Shown: in pieces, positions 34,373-43,800 of the stretch
How the letters are laid out: the number at the start of each line of letters is the position of its first letter
Numbering within the stretch: the stretch's first letter is position 1
NCBI RefSeq assembly: GCF_009184545.1
Contig: NZ_QJOW01000001.1
Location: 682,001-746,000, forward strand
Origin: Halosegnis rubeus
GTDB lineage: Archaea > Halobacteriota > Halobacteria > Halobacteriales > Haloarculaceae
Length of the DNA: 64,000 nt
Direction of reading: 5' to 3'
Notes under the pieces: generated by a model
Database searches by the model: none
Seen by the model: the letters and a program-made list of their open reading frames with translations, nothing else
What the model was told of the DNA's origin: nothing
Made by a program: the position numbers and the translations under genes

Positions 34373-34690
34373 TTATCCCTTCCGGAAGCCGACAAGGAAG
34401 CCGCCGGTGAAGCCGGCGGAGATGGACAGCGTCGAGAGGATGGTGTTCACCCACGACGGCGGCGCACCGGAGGCGGCGCTTTGACTCGCCTCAACGAACC
34501 CGCCGCTCAGTCGCTCCCAGTCGACGGTGAGGACTCCGCGCGATTCGAGGAACTTGAACAGCGCCAGCTCCAACCCGACGAGCACGGCGATGAGCTTGGC
34601 GACCTTCTTGGCCGCGAAGCCGATGATACCGCCGATGACGGCACCCGACCCGAGTTCCAACCCGAGCTGTTGTGGATTGATGTCGACCAT
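34373..34690 (-). CDS. FUN14-like membrane protein
   Basis: 105 residues. FUN14 features: GSGAVIGGIIGFAAKKVAKLIAV, a Gly-rich first helix, then ALFKFLESRGVLTVDWERL and a final Gly-rich helix ending FLVGFRKG. Eukaryotic FUNDC1 relatives are mitophagy receptors; the archaeal role is unknown. Start at 34690 (MVDINPQQLGLELG) is preferred to 34717. The gene converges with SBDS with no gap. Confidence 0.85.
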   Translation of the reverse strand: MVDINPQQLGLELGSGAVIGGIIGFAAKKVAKLIAVLVGLELALFKFLESRGVLTVDWERLSGGFVEASQSAASGAPPSWVNTILSTLSISAGFTGGFLVGFRKG

Positions 34691-34775
34691 ACGTCCCACG
34701 GCGACAGCCACGGGCATGACTCTTGTGGGGGGTCGGGGCCGGACTTTTGTACTCGTGTGCCCAATTCGGGTGTGA

Positions 34776-36083
34776 GTGAGCGGCAATCCACACAACGGCC
34801 CGGCCGTCGTCGCAAAGCGCGGCGACGTCCCCCGTCCAGACACCGACGAGATTCGCGAGTTGGCCGGAGCCGCCGGCTACCACGTCGTCGGCGAGGTGAC
34901 CCAACAGCGGAAAGAAGACCCCGCCTTCTGTCTCGGCGAGGGCAAAGTCGAGGAACTCGCGGCGCTCGTCCGTGAGACCGACGCTGAGACAGTCATCTTC
35001 GACAACCGCCTCGGTCCATACCAGACGTACAACATCGGGAACAAACTCCCGGAGTCGGTCGAGGTGCTCGACCGCTTCCGGCTGATTCTGGAAATCTTCG
35101 GCCAGCGCACCCAGAGCAAGAAGGCGCAGCTACAGGTCGAACTCGCCGAGCTGCGGTATGAACTCCCGCGCGCCGAGGCGAAAAGCTCTCTCGCCAAGCG
35201 CGATGAGCGCCCCGGATTCATGGGGTTGGGTGAGTACGACGAGTCCCGCGAACAGGACATCAAGGCGCGCATCTCGCGTATCAGCGACGAGCTCGAAACC
35301 ATCGAGGAGACGGAAGCACACCGGCGCGAACAGCGGCGCGAGTCCGGCTTCGACCTCGTGGCACTGGCCGGCTACACCAACGCCGGCAAGTCGACGCTCC
35401 TGCGCCGGCTCGCCGAGGACCTCGACGTGGACGAAAACGAGGATATGCACCCGGACCTCGATACGACGGCCGAAAGCGAGAACCGGCTGTTCACGACACT
35501 CGGAACGACCACCCGCCGCGCGGAGATGGGTGACCACGACGCGCTCGTCACGGACACGGTCGGCTTCATCTCCGATTTACCGCACTGGCTGGTGGAATCG
35601 TTCAAATCCACCCTCTCGGAGGTGTATCGTGCGGACCTCGTCTTGCTCGTCGTGGACATCTCCGACGACGTAGAAGAGATTCGCGAGAAGCTGGTGACGT
35701 GTCACGACACCCTTTACGAGCGCAACGAGGCACCCATCGTCACCGTCCTCAACAAGATCGACAAAGTCGATGAGGAAGAACTGGCGCGCAAGAAGGAGAC
35801 CCTCTCCCCGCTGGCCCCGAACCCGGTCGCCGTCTCCGGGAAAGAGGGCACGAATATCGACGCCTTACGCCAGCGCGTCGACGAGGAGCTTCCCGACTAC
35901 CAGCACGAACGACTCGTGCTCCCGATGACCGACGACGCGATGAGTCTCGTCTCGTGGGTCCACGACCACGCCAGCGTCGACGACGTGGACTACGGCGAGC
36001 AGGTCATCATCGAGTTCGACGCCCGGCCGAGCGTCGTGGAACGCTCTCGTGCGAAGGCCGCCGACCTCGCCGCCGAGAGCTAA
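34776..36083 (+). CDS. hflX: GTPase HflX
   Basis: 435 residues. N-terminal HflX domain (about 1-180, with FDNRLGPYQTYNIGNKLP and the glycine-rich RPGFMGLGEYDESREQDI linker), then a GTPase domain with G1 GYTNAGKST, G3 DTVGFISDLP and G4 NKID. HflX binds and splits stalled or hibernating 70S ribosomes in bacteria. The start is GTG at 34776; a TATA-like gacttttgtac lies about 30 nt upstream. Its stop overlaps the end of convergent moaC by four bases. Confidence 0.93.
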   Translation: MSGNPHNGPAVVAKRGDVPRPDTDEIRELAGAAGYHVVGEVTQQRKEDPAFCLGEGKVEELAALVRETDAETVIFDNRLGPYQTYNIGNKLPESVEVLDRFRLILEIFGQRTQSKKAQLQVELAELRYELPRAEAKSSLAKRDERPGFMGLGEYDESREQDIKARISRISDELETIEETEAHRREQRRESGFDLVALAGYTNAGKSTLLRRLAEDLDVDENEDMHPDLDTTAESENRLFTTLGTTTRRAEMGDHDALVTDTVGFISDLPHWLVESFKSTLSEVYRADLVLLVVDISDDVEEIREKLVTCHDTLYERNEAPIVTVLNKIDKVDEEELARKKETLSPLAPNPVAVSGKEGTNIDALRQRVDEELPDYQHERLVLPMTDDAMSLVSWVHDHASVDDVDYGEQVIIEFDARPSVVERSRAKAADLAAES

Positions 36084-36553
36084 CGCTTCTCCTTCGATTC
36101 GACCTCCACTCCAGAGATGCGCGTCTCGGGGTACTGCCCGTCGCCGTCCTTCTCGGCCGACTTCACCATGTCCCAGACGACGTTCAGTCCGGTCGTCACG
36201 CCCTCCAGTGCCTCCATCTCACAGCCGGTCTTGCCGGTCGTCTCGACCGCGACGGCGAGGTCGATTCGCTCCTCCGCGAGGGTAAACTCGGTCTCGACGT
36301 TCGTGACCGGTATCTGGTGGCACATTGGTATCGTCTCCCACGTGTGTTTGACAGCCTGAATCGCCCCGACGCGCGCGACGGCCAACACGTCGCCTTTCGC
36401 GAGGTCGTTTTCGCTGACTGCTGTGACGGTCGACGGTCGGAGGTGAATCGACCCCGAGGCGACGGTGCGCCGCTCGCTGTCCGGCTTCTCTCCGACATCG
36501 ACCATCTCCGTCGCGCCCGACTCGTCGGTGTGAGTGAGGTCGTCGTCGCTCAT
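36080..36553 (-). CDS. moaC: Cyclic pyranopterin monophosphate synthase MoaC
   Basis: 157 residues. Family motifs: MVDVGEKPDSERRTVASG at the N-terminus, PMCHQIPVTNV and GKTGCEMEALEGVTTG. With MoaA it forms cPMP, the first intermediate of molybdenum cofactor. The ATG at 36553 overlaps the stop of rnp3 by four bases, so moaC is translated with the RNase P gene upstream. Haloarchaeal molybdoenzymes such as DMSO/nitrate reductases would need this cofactor. Confidence 0.94.
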   Translation of the reverse strand: MSDDDLTHTDESGATEMVDVGEKPDSERRTVASGSIHLRPSTVTAVSENDLAKGDVLAVARVGAIQAVKHTWETIPMCHQIPVTNVETEFTLAEERIDLAVAVETTGKTGCEMEALEGVTTGLNVVWDMVKSAEKDGDGQYPETRISGVEVESKEKR

Positions 36554-37242
36554 TCGTCCTCCAGTCGCACCCCCGGCTCGATGAACGATTCGGAGCGGCG
36601 GTCGCGGTTGCGCTCGGCGAGTCGACCCCACGCGCGGAGGCCCTCGCGGGTCCACTCGGAGTCGAAACCCGCCTCGCCCGCGACGGCGACGACCTCACGC
36701 GGGGCGCGGAGCGCGAGATGCGAGTCGGGATTCAGACTCACGACGTACGGCGTGTCGTAGTAGCTCACGATGTCGCGGAGCTTCCGCAGATCACGGAGCG
36801 CCTGCACCCGGGTTCCGCCGTCGGTGGTGAACACCGGCGAGAAGTCGAACTCGACGTGGACGTGGTTCTGTTTCGCGGCCTTCGCGAGGACGTGATTCAC
36901 GTCGCCCTCGTCGGCCATCGGGTGGGCGAGCACGTCGACCATCGGCTCCTCGCAGGCGAACCGGTTGATGTCGTCGTCGCCGCCGTGGACAGCGAGAATC
37001 GTCCGGTCGTCGCGGTACTGCGAGACGAGCCCCGACAGCTGTGCGCGGTCGTCGCTCCGGAGTTCGATACCGTCGACCACGTCGACACCGGTCTCGGCCG
37101 CGACGGTCGCGGGGTCGTAGTCGGTTTGGCGGTCGCCGTGGTTCCGGACGACGATGCCGTCGTAGCCGTACTCGCCGGCGGTCAGGGCGTGGCGGGCGAC
37201 GGTCGCCTCGCCGTCGGGATGTGCGTGGACGCCCTCGTACAT
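36550..37242 (-). CDS. rnp3: RNase P protein component 3 (Rpp30 family)
   Basis: 230 residues with a PHP/TIM-barrel-like Rpp30 fold: MYEGVHAHPDG start, GYDGIVVRNHGD, NHVHVEFDFSPVF, and VVSLNPDSHLALRAP. It pairs with Pop5 (rnp2) on the RNase P RNA to activate the catalytic domain. The archaeal rule is rnp3 adjacent to rnp2; here it is upstream of moaC on the minus strand, 4 kb from rnp2, which suggests a local rearrangement. Confidence 0.93.
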   Translation of the reverse strand: MYEGVHAHPDGEATVARHALTAGEYGYDGIVVRNHGDRQTDYDPATVAAETGVDVVDGIELRSDDRAQLSGLVSQYRDDRTILAVHGGDDDINRFACEEPMVDVLAHPMADEGDVNHVLAKAAKQNHVHVEFDFSPVFTTDGGTRVQALRDLRKLRDIVSYYDTPYVVSLNPDSHLALRAPREVVAVAGEAGFDSEWTREGLRAWGRLAERNRDRRSESFIEPGVRLEDE

Positions 37243-37281
37243 ACCCGTGGGTCGCCCGCCGGGACCAAGAGCGTTCGGAGA

Positions 37282-38094
37282 TTACAGCCCGTCGAGAAAC
37301 TCCCGCAGCGCGGCGTTCGTCGCCTCGGGATTCTCCAGGTTCGAGGAGTGGCCGGCCTCCGGAATCCGAACGAGTTCGGCGTCGAGCGCGTCGGCCGTCG
37401 CCTCGGCCTTCTCCATCGCGATGCTCACGTCCTCTTCGCCGTGGGTGACAAGTGCCGGGACGTCGAGGGTTCGGGCCGTCTCCGTGAAGTCCTCGCGGTC
37501 GAGCCACGACGCCATCTCGTTGTGGACGGCCAGTCCCGGATACGTCTCCCACGTGCGCGCCCACTGGTCGACGAGGGTCGGATGCTGTTCGTGCGTCGTC
37601 TCCCCGAACAGCTGGTGGCGCGCGACCTCGATGCTCGCGTCGGTGGCGTGGCCCACGTCTTTGAGTCGGTCGATGAGCATCCGGTACTGTTGGCGGTCCT
37701 CCTCGGAGTGGGTGCCGGCGTCCGAGTCCACGAGGACGATGCCGTCCACGCGATCGGGATGGCGCTCGGCCGCACGGAGCGCCGTGAACCCGCCCATTGA
37801 CATTCCGACGAGGACCGCGGAGTCGATGTCGAGCCCGTCGAGTACGGCGGCGTAATCGTCAGCCAGGTCGTCGAGGTCGTACTCGTCGGCGTAGCGGTCT
37901 GTTCGGGCCCGGAGGTCGTACGCGACACACCGGTACTCGTCGCTGAGGGCCGCGAGCTGCGGCTCGAACATCGTCCGGTCCATCAGGGTGCCGTGTGCGA
38001 AGACGACCGTCGGTCCGTCGCCCCGGTCGGTCGCGACCGTCGCCGTCCGCTCGCGGTACATCGCTCGTCCCCGCTGAGTGTCACCTTCTGTCAT
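37282..38094 (-). CDS. Alpha/beta hydrolase
   Basis: 270 residues with a complete catalytic triad: nucleophile Ser in VGMSMGGFTA, acid Asp in THGEEDVS, and His in PEAGHSSNLENPE. Oxyanion region HGTLMDRTMFEP near the N-terminus. The sequence is of the 3-oxoadipate-enol-lactonase/peroxidase-like branch, but the substrate is unknown. Start could be 38094 (MTEGDTQ) or the internal Met twelve codons in (MYRERT). It is divergent from dacZ, 114 bases apart. Confidence 0.87.
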   Translation of the reverse strand: MTEGDTQRGRAMYRERTATVATDRGDGPTVVFAHGTLMDRTMFEPQLAALSDEYRCVAYDLRARTDRYADEYDLDDLADDYAAVLDGLDIDSAVLVGMSMGGFTALRAAERHPDRVDGIVLVDSDAGTHSEEDRQQYRMLIDRLKDVGHATDASIEVARHQLFGETTHEQHPTLVDQWARTWETYPGLAVHNEMASWLDREDFTETARTLDVPALVTHGEEDVSIAMEKAEATADALDAELVRIPEAGHSSNLENPEATNAALREFLDGL

Positions 38095-38208
38095 GTGGTG
38101 TGGTACCGCGACCGGTGCAAAAACCTACGCATCGGCGTCAGACGATTGACAGCCGGACGGCAGACGCCCGCCGCAATTCTTTTTTCGGCAGACCGAGACG
38201 TTCGGTCA

Positions 38209-39015
38209 ATGAGCGACCTCCGTGACCTGCTAGACGAGATTGTCGACGACGTGGACGCGGTGTGTCTGTTCTCGCCGACCGGGAGCTACTACGAGGTGGC
38301 GGACGAAAGCGACTTCCCGGTCATCGTCGTCGCCCCCGAAAACGACGTGGGCGCGGAGACGTACGTGGAGCTACCGATCGAGTTCGCCGACGTGAAAGAG
38401 CGCATCCGGTTTGGACTGGAGGGTGCCCTCAACAACGGCCACATCGAGGAAGAACACGTTGTCTGCTGTGTCACCTCGGTCTTCGACGGCGTCGACACCG
38501 TGACGCGTACCAAGGCCGACGCCTTCGAGCACTCCGGCGCGTACACGCTCTTTACTAGTTCGCGTGCCGACCCGAGCGTCATCCGCGACGTGTTCGAGGT
38601 CGCAATCGAGCTGGGAAAGAAGGGGCAGAAGGGCAAGCAGGTGGGGGCGCTGTTCGTCGTCGGCGACGCGGGCAAGGTGATGAACAAGTCTCGCCCGCTC
38701 TCGTACAACCCCTTCGAGAAGTCACACGTCCATGTGGGCGACCCGATCGTGAACGTCATGCTGAAGGAGTTCACCCGGCTCGACGGTGCGTTCGTCATCT
38801 CGGACTCGGGCAAACTGGTGAGCGCTTACCGCTATCTCGAACCCTCTGCCGAGGGGACGGATATCCCGAAGGGGCTGGGCGCGCGCCACATGGCCGCGGC
38901 CGGTATCACCCGGGAGACGAACGCGGTCAGCATCGCGCTCTCGGAGTCCGATGGGCTGATTCGCGCCTTCCAGGGCGGCGAACTCATCCTCGAACTCGAC
39001 CCGGAGGCCTACTGA
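38209..39015 (+). CDS. dacZ: Diadenylate cyclase DacZ (c-di-AMP synthase)
   Basis: 268 residues. The C-terminal DAC domain has both active-site motifs: DGA (residues 192-194, in LDGAFVISDSG) and RHMAA (226-230, in LGARHMAAAGIT). The N-terminal part (1-120) is the archaeal-type PK-like lobe. It makes c-di-AMP from 2 ATP; in Haloferax the enzyme is essential and its level affects osmotic behaviour (established). Start ATG at 38209 is supported by a T-rich box about 30 nt upstream. One base separates its stop from the MscS-like gene. Confidence 0.94.
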   Translation: MSDLRDLLDEIVDDVDAVCLFSPTGSYYEVADESDFPVIVVAPENDVGAETYVELPIEFADVKERIRFGLEGALNNGHIEEEHVVCCVTSVFDGVDTVTRTKADAFEHSGAYTLFTSSRADPSVIRDVFEVAIELGKKGQKGKQVGALFVVGDAGKVMNKSRPLSYNPFEKSHVHVGDPIVNVMLKEFTRLDGAFVISDSGKLVSAYRYLEPSAEGTDIPKGLGARHMAAAGITRETNAVSIALSESDGLIRAFQGGELILELDPEAY

Positions 39016-39016
39016 G

Positions 39017-39820
39017 ATGCCACACAACTCGGGCGAAAGCGGTTTAGTCGCGAGCGTCTACCACCTGCTCTCCGAGCGGTTCGACCTCTTTGTCGGTATC
39101 GTCGTCCTCCTGCTCGGCATCGTCGCAGGTGTCCTCACGCGCCGGTACGTCCGCAGACTGCTTCACCGGTTCGACGTCCCGCGTGCCGTCGAGGGAACGC
39201 CGTTCGAGCGCACCGCCAGAAACGTCGGCACCTCGACCGTCGGCGTCCTCGCGAACCTCTGTGGGCTGTTCGTGCTCGTGCTCGGAACCGTCATCGCGCT
39301 CCAGGTCGCCAACGCGTCGGCACAGAGCCTCCTCACCGACCAGCTCAGTCGCTTCTTCCGCCAGCTGTTCATCGCGGCGGTCGTCCTCATTGCGGGGGTC
39401 ATCGCCGGGGACAAACTGGACTTGTATCTCCGCGAACGACTCCGATCAGTCAAGCTCCCGGAGGTGAATCTCCTCCCCGCGGCCGTCAAGTACAGCGTCT
39501 TCTACGTGGCCGGACTCATCGCGCTCGCACAGCTGGGCGTCGCCACGCTCCCGCTGTTAATTCTGCTCGCCGCCTACGCCTTCGGCGTCGTGTTCATCGG
39601 CGGGCTGGCGACGCGACCGCTGCTCGCGGCCGGTGCTGCGGGCGTCTATCTCCTGCTCACCGAACCGTACGCCATCGGCGACGAGGTCGAACTCGCCGGA
39701 CGACGGGGTATCGTCCAGGAAATCGACGTGTTCGTCACGCGCATCGACGCGGGCGAGGAGGAGTTCACCGTCCCGAACAACCGCGTGTTCGCCGACAGCA
39801 TCGTCGTCGTCCGCGACTAG
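39017..39820 (+). CDS. MscS-like mechanosensitive ion channel, dacZ-linked
   Basis: 267 residues with about five hydrophobic segments (near 25-42, 76-93, 110-126, 157-175, 180-210) followed by a small soluble MscS-type beta domain (GDEVELAGRRGIVQEIDVF, VPNNRVFADS). The VPNNRVF stretch matches the conserved MscS 'P-N' segment. It should release solutes under osmotic downshock. The one-base gap to dacZ shows the c-di-AMP synthase and channel are one transcript, a direct genetic link between the second messenger and osmotic control. Confidence 0.87.
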   Translation: MPHNSGESGLVASVYHLLSERFDLFVGIVVLLLGIVAGVLTRRYVRRLLHRFDVPRAVEGTPFERTARNVGTSTVGVLANLCGLFVLVLGTVIALQVANASAQSLLTDQLSRFFRQLFIAAVVLIAGVIAGDKLDLYLRERLRSVKLPEVNLLPAAVKYSVFYVAGLIALAQLGVATLPLLILLAAYAFGVVFIGGLATRPLLAAGAAGVYLLLTEPYAIGDEVELAGRRGIVQEIDVFVTRIDAGEEEFTVPNNRVFADSIVVVRD

Positions 39821-40257
39821 CCGAGCCGGCCGGTCACCACGAGCACGAACAGGAGACTCCCAGCGACGACGAGCGCGGTCGACACCGGTTCCGGCGCGAG
39901 GTTCAGCATGTCGGACAGCAGTCCGCCACCGAGGAGGAGTGCCACGAGCGCCGTCTGGGCCGGCCGTGCGCGGAGCTGTCGTGCGTTCGCCCGCAGCGAC
40001 CAGTAGCCAATCGCCCGGCCCGCCCGAATCGACTCGCGCAGCGACTGTCGGCGCGTCGGCGGTTCGACGGATTCGAAACCGTCGAACTCCGACAGTGCGA
40101 CCGACACCACGTCTCCGGTGTGAATGCGTTTCCCCTCCTCGTCACCGACGAGGAGTAACGTCACCTGCCGGTCGCCCACGCCGACGACGCGGTAGACGCC
40201 GCTCCGGTGGTCTGGGTGCTCGGTCGCGACGTGGTCGCCGAGTGCTGGGTCGTTCAC
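39817..40257 (-). CDS. Small-beta plus two-helix membrane protein, unknown
   Basis: 146 residues. The first 60 form a soluble, beta-strand-rich segment (SGVYRVVGVGDRQVTLLLVG), then a basic stretch and two hydrophobic helices at about 101-115 and 124-143. No family recognised. Its stop overlaps the MscS-like gene by four bases; the acyltransferase gene lies 9 bases upstream on the same strand, so the two minus-strand genes are probably co-transcribed. Confidence 0.72.
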   Translation of the reverse strand: MNDPALGDHVATEHPDHRSGVYRVVGVGDRQVTLLLVGDEEGKRIHTGDVVSVALSEFDGFESVEPPTRRQSLRESIRAGRAIGYWSLRANARQLRARPAQTALVALLLGGGLLSDMLNLAPEPVSTALVVAGSLLFVLVVTGRLG

Positions 40258-40266
40258 CGTCGGTAC

Positions 40267-40785
40267 TCACTCACCGTGTTCGACTGGCTCGGCGGGGACC
40301 CCCGCGACTGTCGCGCCGGAAGGCACGTCTTCGGTGACTAGTGAGTTCGCCGCCACCTGCGCGTCGGCACCGATTTCGACGCCTGGGAGGACGGTCGCCT
40401 TCGCGCCGATCATCACGCGGTCGCCGACGACAATATCGCCGACCCGGTACTCCTCCTGCAAATACTCGTGGCACAACAGGACGGCGTCGTAGCCGACGAT
40501 GCAGTCATCGCCGAGCGTGATGCGCTCCGGGAAGAACACGTCGGCGGTCGCCTCCAGCCCCCACCCGACGCCGTCGCCGACCGTCGCGCCGAGTCGCCGG
40601 AGTGCCCACGAACGCAGTCGCAGCGACGGAATCAGTCGGGCGACGACTACGAGGAGGTAGTTGTACACCAGCTGGAACAGCGACTTCTCCTCCCGCCAGC
40701 TCGCCCACATCGAGTTCCGCGGCCCGTCGGTCGGTCGCCGCTCCAGTCTGTTGTGGCGTCTCCCTCGCTCTCGGTCGTCGCTCAT
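40267..40785 (-). CDS. Hexapeptide-repeat (LbH) acyltransferase
   Basis: 172 residues. After a basic N-terminus and one hydrophobic helix (about 38-52), left-handed beta-helix hexapeptide repeats follow: ITLGDDCIVGYDAVLL, IVVGDRVMIGAKATVLPGV, EIGADAQVAANSLV and the closing VPSGATVAGVPAEPV, the pattern of O-acetyl/acyltransferases such as WbbJ. Likely membrane-associated modification of a sugar or polysaccharide. Acceptor unknown. Confidence 0.87.
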   Translation of the reverse strand: MSDDRERGRRHNRLERRPTDGPRNSMWASWREEKSLFQLVYNYLLVVVARLIPSLRLRSWALRRLGATVGDGVGWGLEATADVFFPERITLGDDCIVGYDAVLLCHEYLQEEYRVGDIVVGDRVMIGAKATVLPGVEIGADAQVAANSLVTEDVPSGATVAGVPAEPVEHGE

Positions 40786-40815
40786 ACCCGCTCCTCGGGG
40801 TCGCCCGACTTGACT

Positions 40816-43800
40816 CTACTCGCTTTCGTCTGCCGTCTCTGCGCCTCGCTCCTGCACGCGGATTCCCTTCCCCTGCAGGTGGCGCGTCCGCGACCGTGCG
40901 AACTCCTCTTCCTTGCTCGCGCGAGTCGCGAGGACGTACATCCGGGCCTTCCCGACGGGGCGCATCGTTCGCCCCGCCCGCTGTGCGCCCTGCCGTCTGC
41001 TCCCGCCCAGACCGGAGGCTGCAATCGCAATCTCCGCGCCCGGCAGGTCGATACCCTCGTCTGCGACCCGAGAGACGACGAGCACGTCGCGCGCGCCGTG
41101 GCGGAACTCGTCGAACAGCTTCCGGCGGCGGGCGTGGCGCATCTCGCCGGAGACGAACGGTACCGACAGCGCCTCCGCGATCTGTTCGCCCTGCTCGATG
41201 TACTCTACGAAGACGAGCGCCTTCTCGCCGCGGTGCTCGCGCAGAATCGCCTCGATTTCGGGGAGCTTCGCCGGATTCTCGGCGGCGGCCTTCCGCTTGT
41301 CGTGGCCCACGGCCGCGTCGTACTCTCGGCGCGCGTCGTCGTCGGCCCACGGAACGAGCCGAATCTCGACCTCCGGCTCGGCGACGTAGCCGGCATCGAA
41401 CAGCGCCGCCCAGTTCGTCCCAATCGGTGGGCCGATGAGCGTGTAGATCTCTTGTTGTTTGTCATCTTCTCGAATTGGCGTCGCGGAGTTGTGACAGAAC
41501 AAGTGGTCGCCGAGGAAATTCTCGGTACCGGTCGAGAGGTCGTACACGTACTCGTCCTCAGAATCAACTTCGACGACACTCTCAACGTCGAGCATCGCCA
41601 CGTCTGTCTCAGTGAGCCACTCGGCATCTACGTCGCCTCGCTGTGTGACGGCCGATAGTTCGTCGTCGTTGAGTCGCATCCTCTCTGCTAGTCCGCTCTC
41701 GAACGTCCCACCGTCCGCGCGTCGAGGCCCGTATCGCTCGGCCTCGTCGTATGCACGCTGTAGCGGCTCCGTGAACGGAGTGAGCGAGAGCCGCCCGGTT
41801 TGGCCGTCGTTGTTCGGATTGAATCGGACCAGATAGTTCTCGACGGTGTCGTGGTCTCCTTCTCGAACACCGACCTCCGGATTGCGGTGGTACTCTCCAC
41901 CCACGTAGCCGCGGGCGGCCAACAAGAGATTTAGCCCGGCGGCCAACTGCTTGCTCGATGTCGAGATGGTGACCATCTCCTTTCCTCGCTCGCGCTTCGC
42001 TCTGTGTCCGTCTCCGAGAACGATTCCCTCGATGAACGGCTCGTAGGCTGTTGGATTCGAGAGAACGACCGAAGGGACCGACTTGTCTCTGGCTCCATTC
42101 GATAGCCCCAGTGAACGGAGCACACGGACGAGTGGTCCAGTGACACGGAGTGTTGTGCAGTTCTCGCCGTTTGCGACGTAGCTGATGTCTACCTCGGGAC
42201 ACACGCCACGAATCACCTGCTCGAACGCCACAACCTCGGATTTTTCCTCGGAATCTGTCGCGTAGAACTCCACACGCCCGTCGTCGAGGGCTCCGTCTGC
42301 GACGAACAAGCCGAGGAGCCGCGCGAACGCTTCGGTTGAAACCTCGGGTGGAATGTAACTGTGTCGACCGTGCACGTAGACACCCTTGATACACTCGCGA
42401 TTGAGGTCGATTTCGCGGGCGATAGATAGTGGAATGCTTCGGCGCGATTTCCAGTTGTATCTGCTCTTGTTATCACCGATACCACGCTCGTACAGTGGGT
42501 CGAATACGGACTCTGGTGCATCGTCGTCGATGAGTACGTATCCCTCCTCAAGCAGTTCCATCACATCGACCGTCTGGTCCGTCGCTCCCGGCGCTGGAAC
42601 TGCCTCCGGCTGCAGGAGATAATCTGTCTCGGACAAGTCCTCGGCGACCTTGCTCGTTACCTCCATCGTCTCCCCGTCGAAGACGATGAGTGAGTGGTCG
42701 CCGGTGACGGTGACCTCCCGACCGTTGCGCCCTCTGACGCGGTACATCTGCCCGTCGTGGCGATGTCTCATCACTGCCTGTATTGGGGTCCACTCAACGG
42801 CTCCGTCCTCGGTCACGCCGAGTGTTTCCATTCCCGAGAGACGCTCCATACCGGGGCCTACAGCGAGGTGTTCTTCAGCAAACTCCGCAATCGGTCGCAT
42901 CGAAAGCTCCCCGCCGTTCCGAATCGGAACCATCGTCTCTCCATCGACCGACAAGCCGAGGCGGTGCTTCGCCTGTAGCGTGGCCGAGCGTCGATGGATG
43001 GGCGACGGAATGTGGTGACAATTGTGCGTCAGGATTCCATTCGCGATGAAAGTATGACTCGCCGTTTCGAAGTCATACACCGTCTCAACTCCATCGTCCT
43101 GTACGTCGGCCACTTCCAAGAGACACAGCTCTGAAAGCGACGAGAGCCGTTTGGAGTGTCTCAACATGGCTGACTGGCGGCGGTCGAGCAGTTCTTCGAC
43201 GGCCTGAACTGCATCTCGCTCACCTCGCTTGAGACGCTGCTCTGCGGTGCTGGTCGCGACTCCGAGCGCTTCTCCAAGGACTCGATACGATATGCCGGCG
43301 AATTCCTTGGCAGCTATCGCGTCTTCAAACGACTTCGTGCCAGCAGCGTTGAGTCCCTCAGCGAGTGTATCGAGCCGTGGCTGTCCGAGTTGATACGCTC
43401 CACGAATCGTATCTCCGACTGTTCCCTTCGCGATACCTGCCATCTCACCGAGCTGTTCGTTCGTTAGCCCCGTGTCTATTTTGACCGTCTCAAGATACTG
43501 ACCCGCAGGGATGCCCGTTGCGGGTGAGTGACCAGCCTCGACGCGCGAGGATTTGTGCTCAAGTCGGAAGCCAACGTATGTCGTAAATTGGTCGTTGTAG
43601 TGGGTTGGTATGGTGATGCGGTGGACGGTGTTGTGTTGGTCTGCCTCCCGCTCGATACTAAACGAGCGAGAGAGGATTCCGAGCCGTCGGAGCAGTAGAC
43701 CCACGTCGTTCGCTAGCGCTTCGGAGGTGGTGTTGAACTGTATCCTCCCCTTAGAATCGACCGAACCCTCAGCGTCGAACAACCCCCGCAGTAGTGCCCC

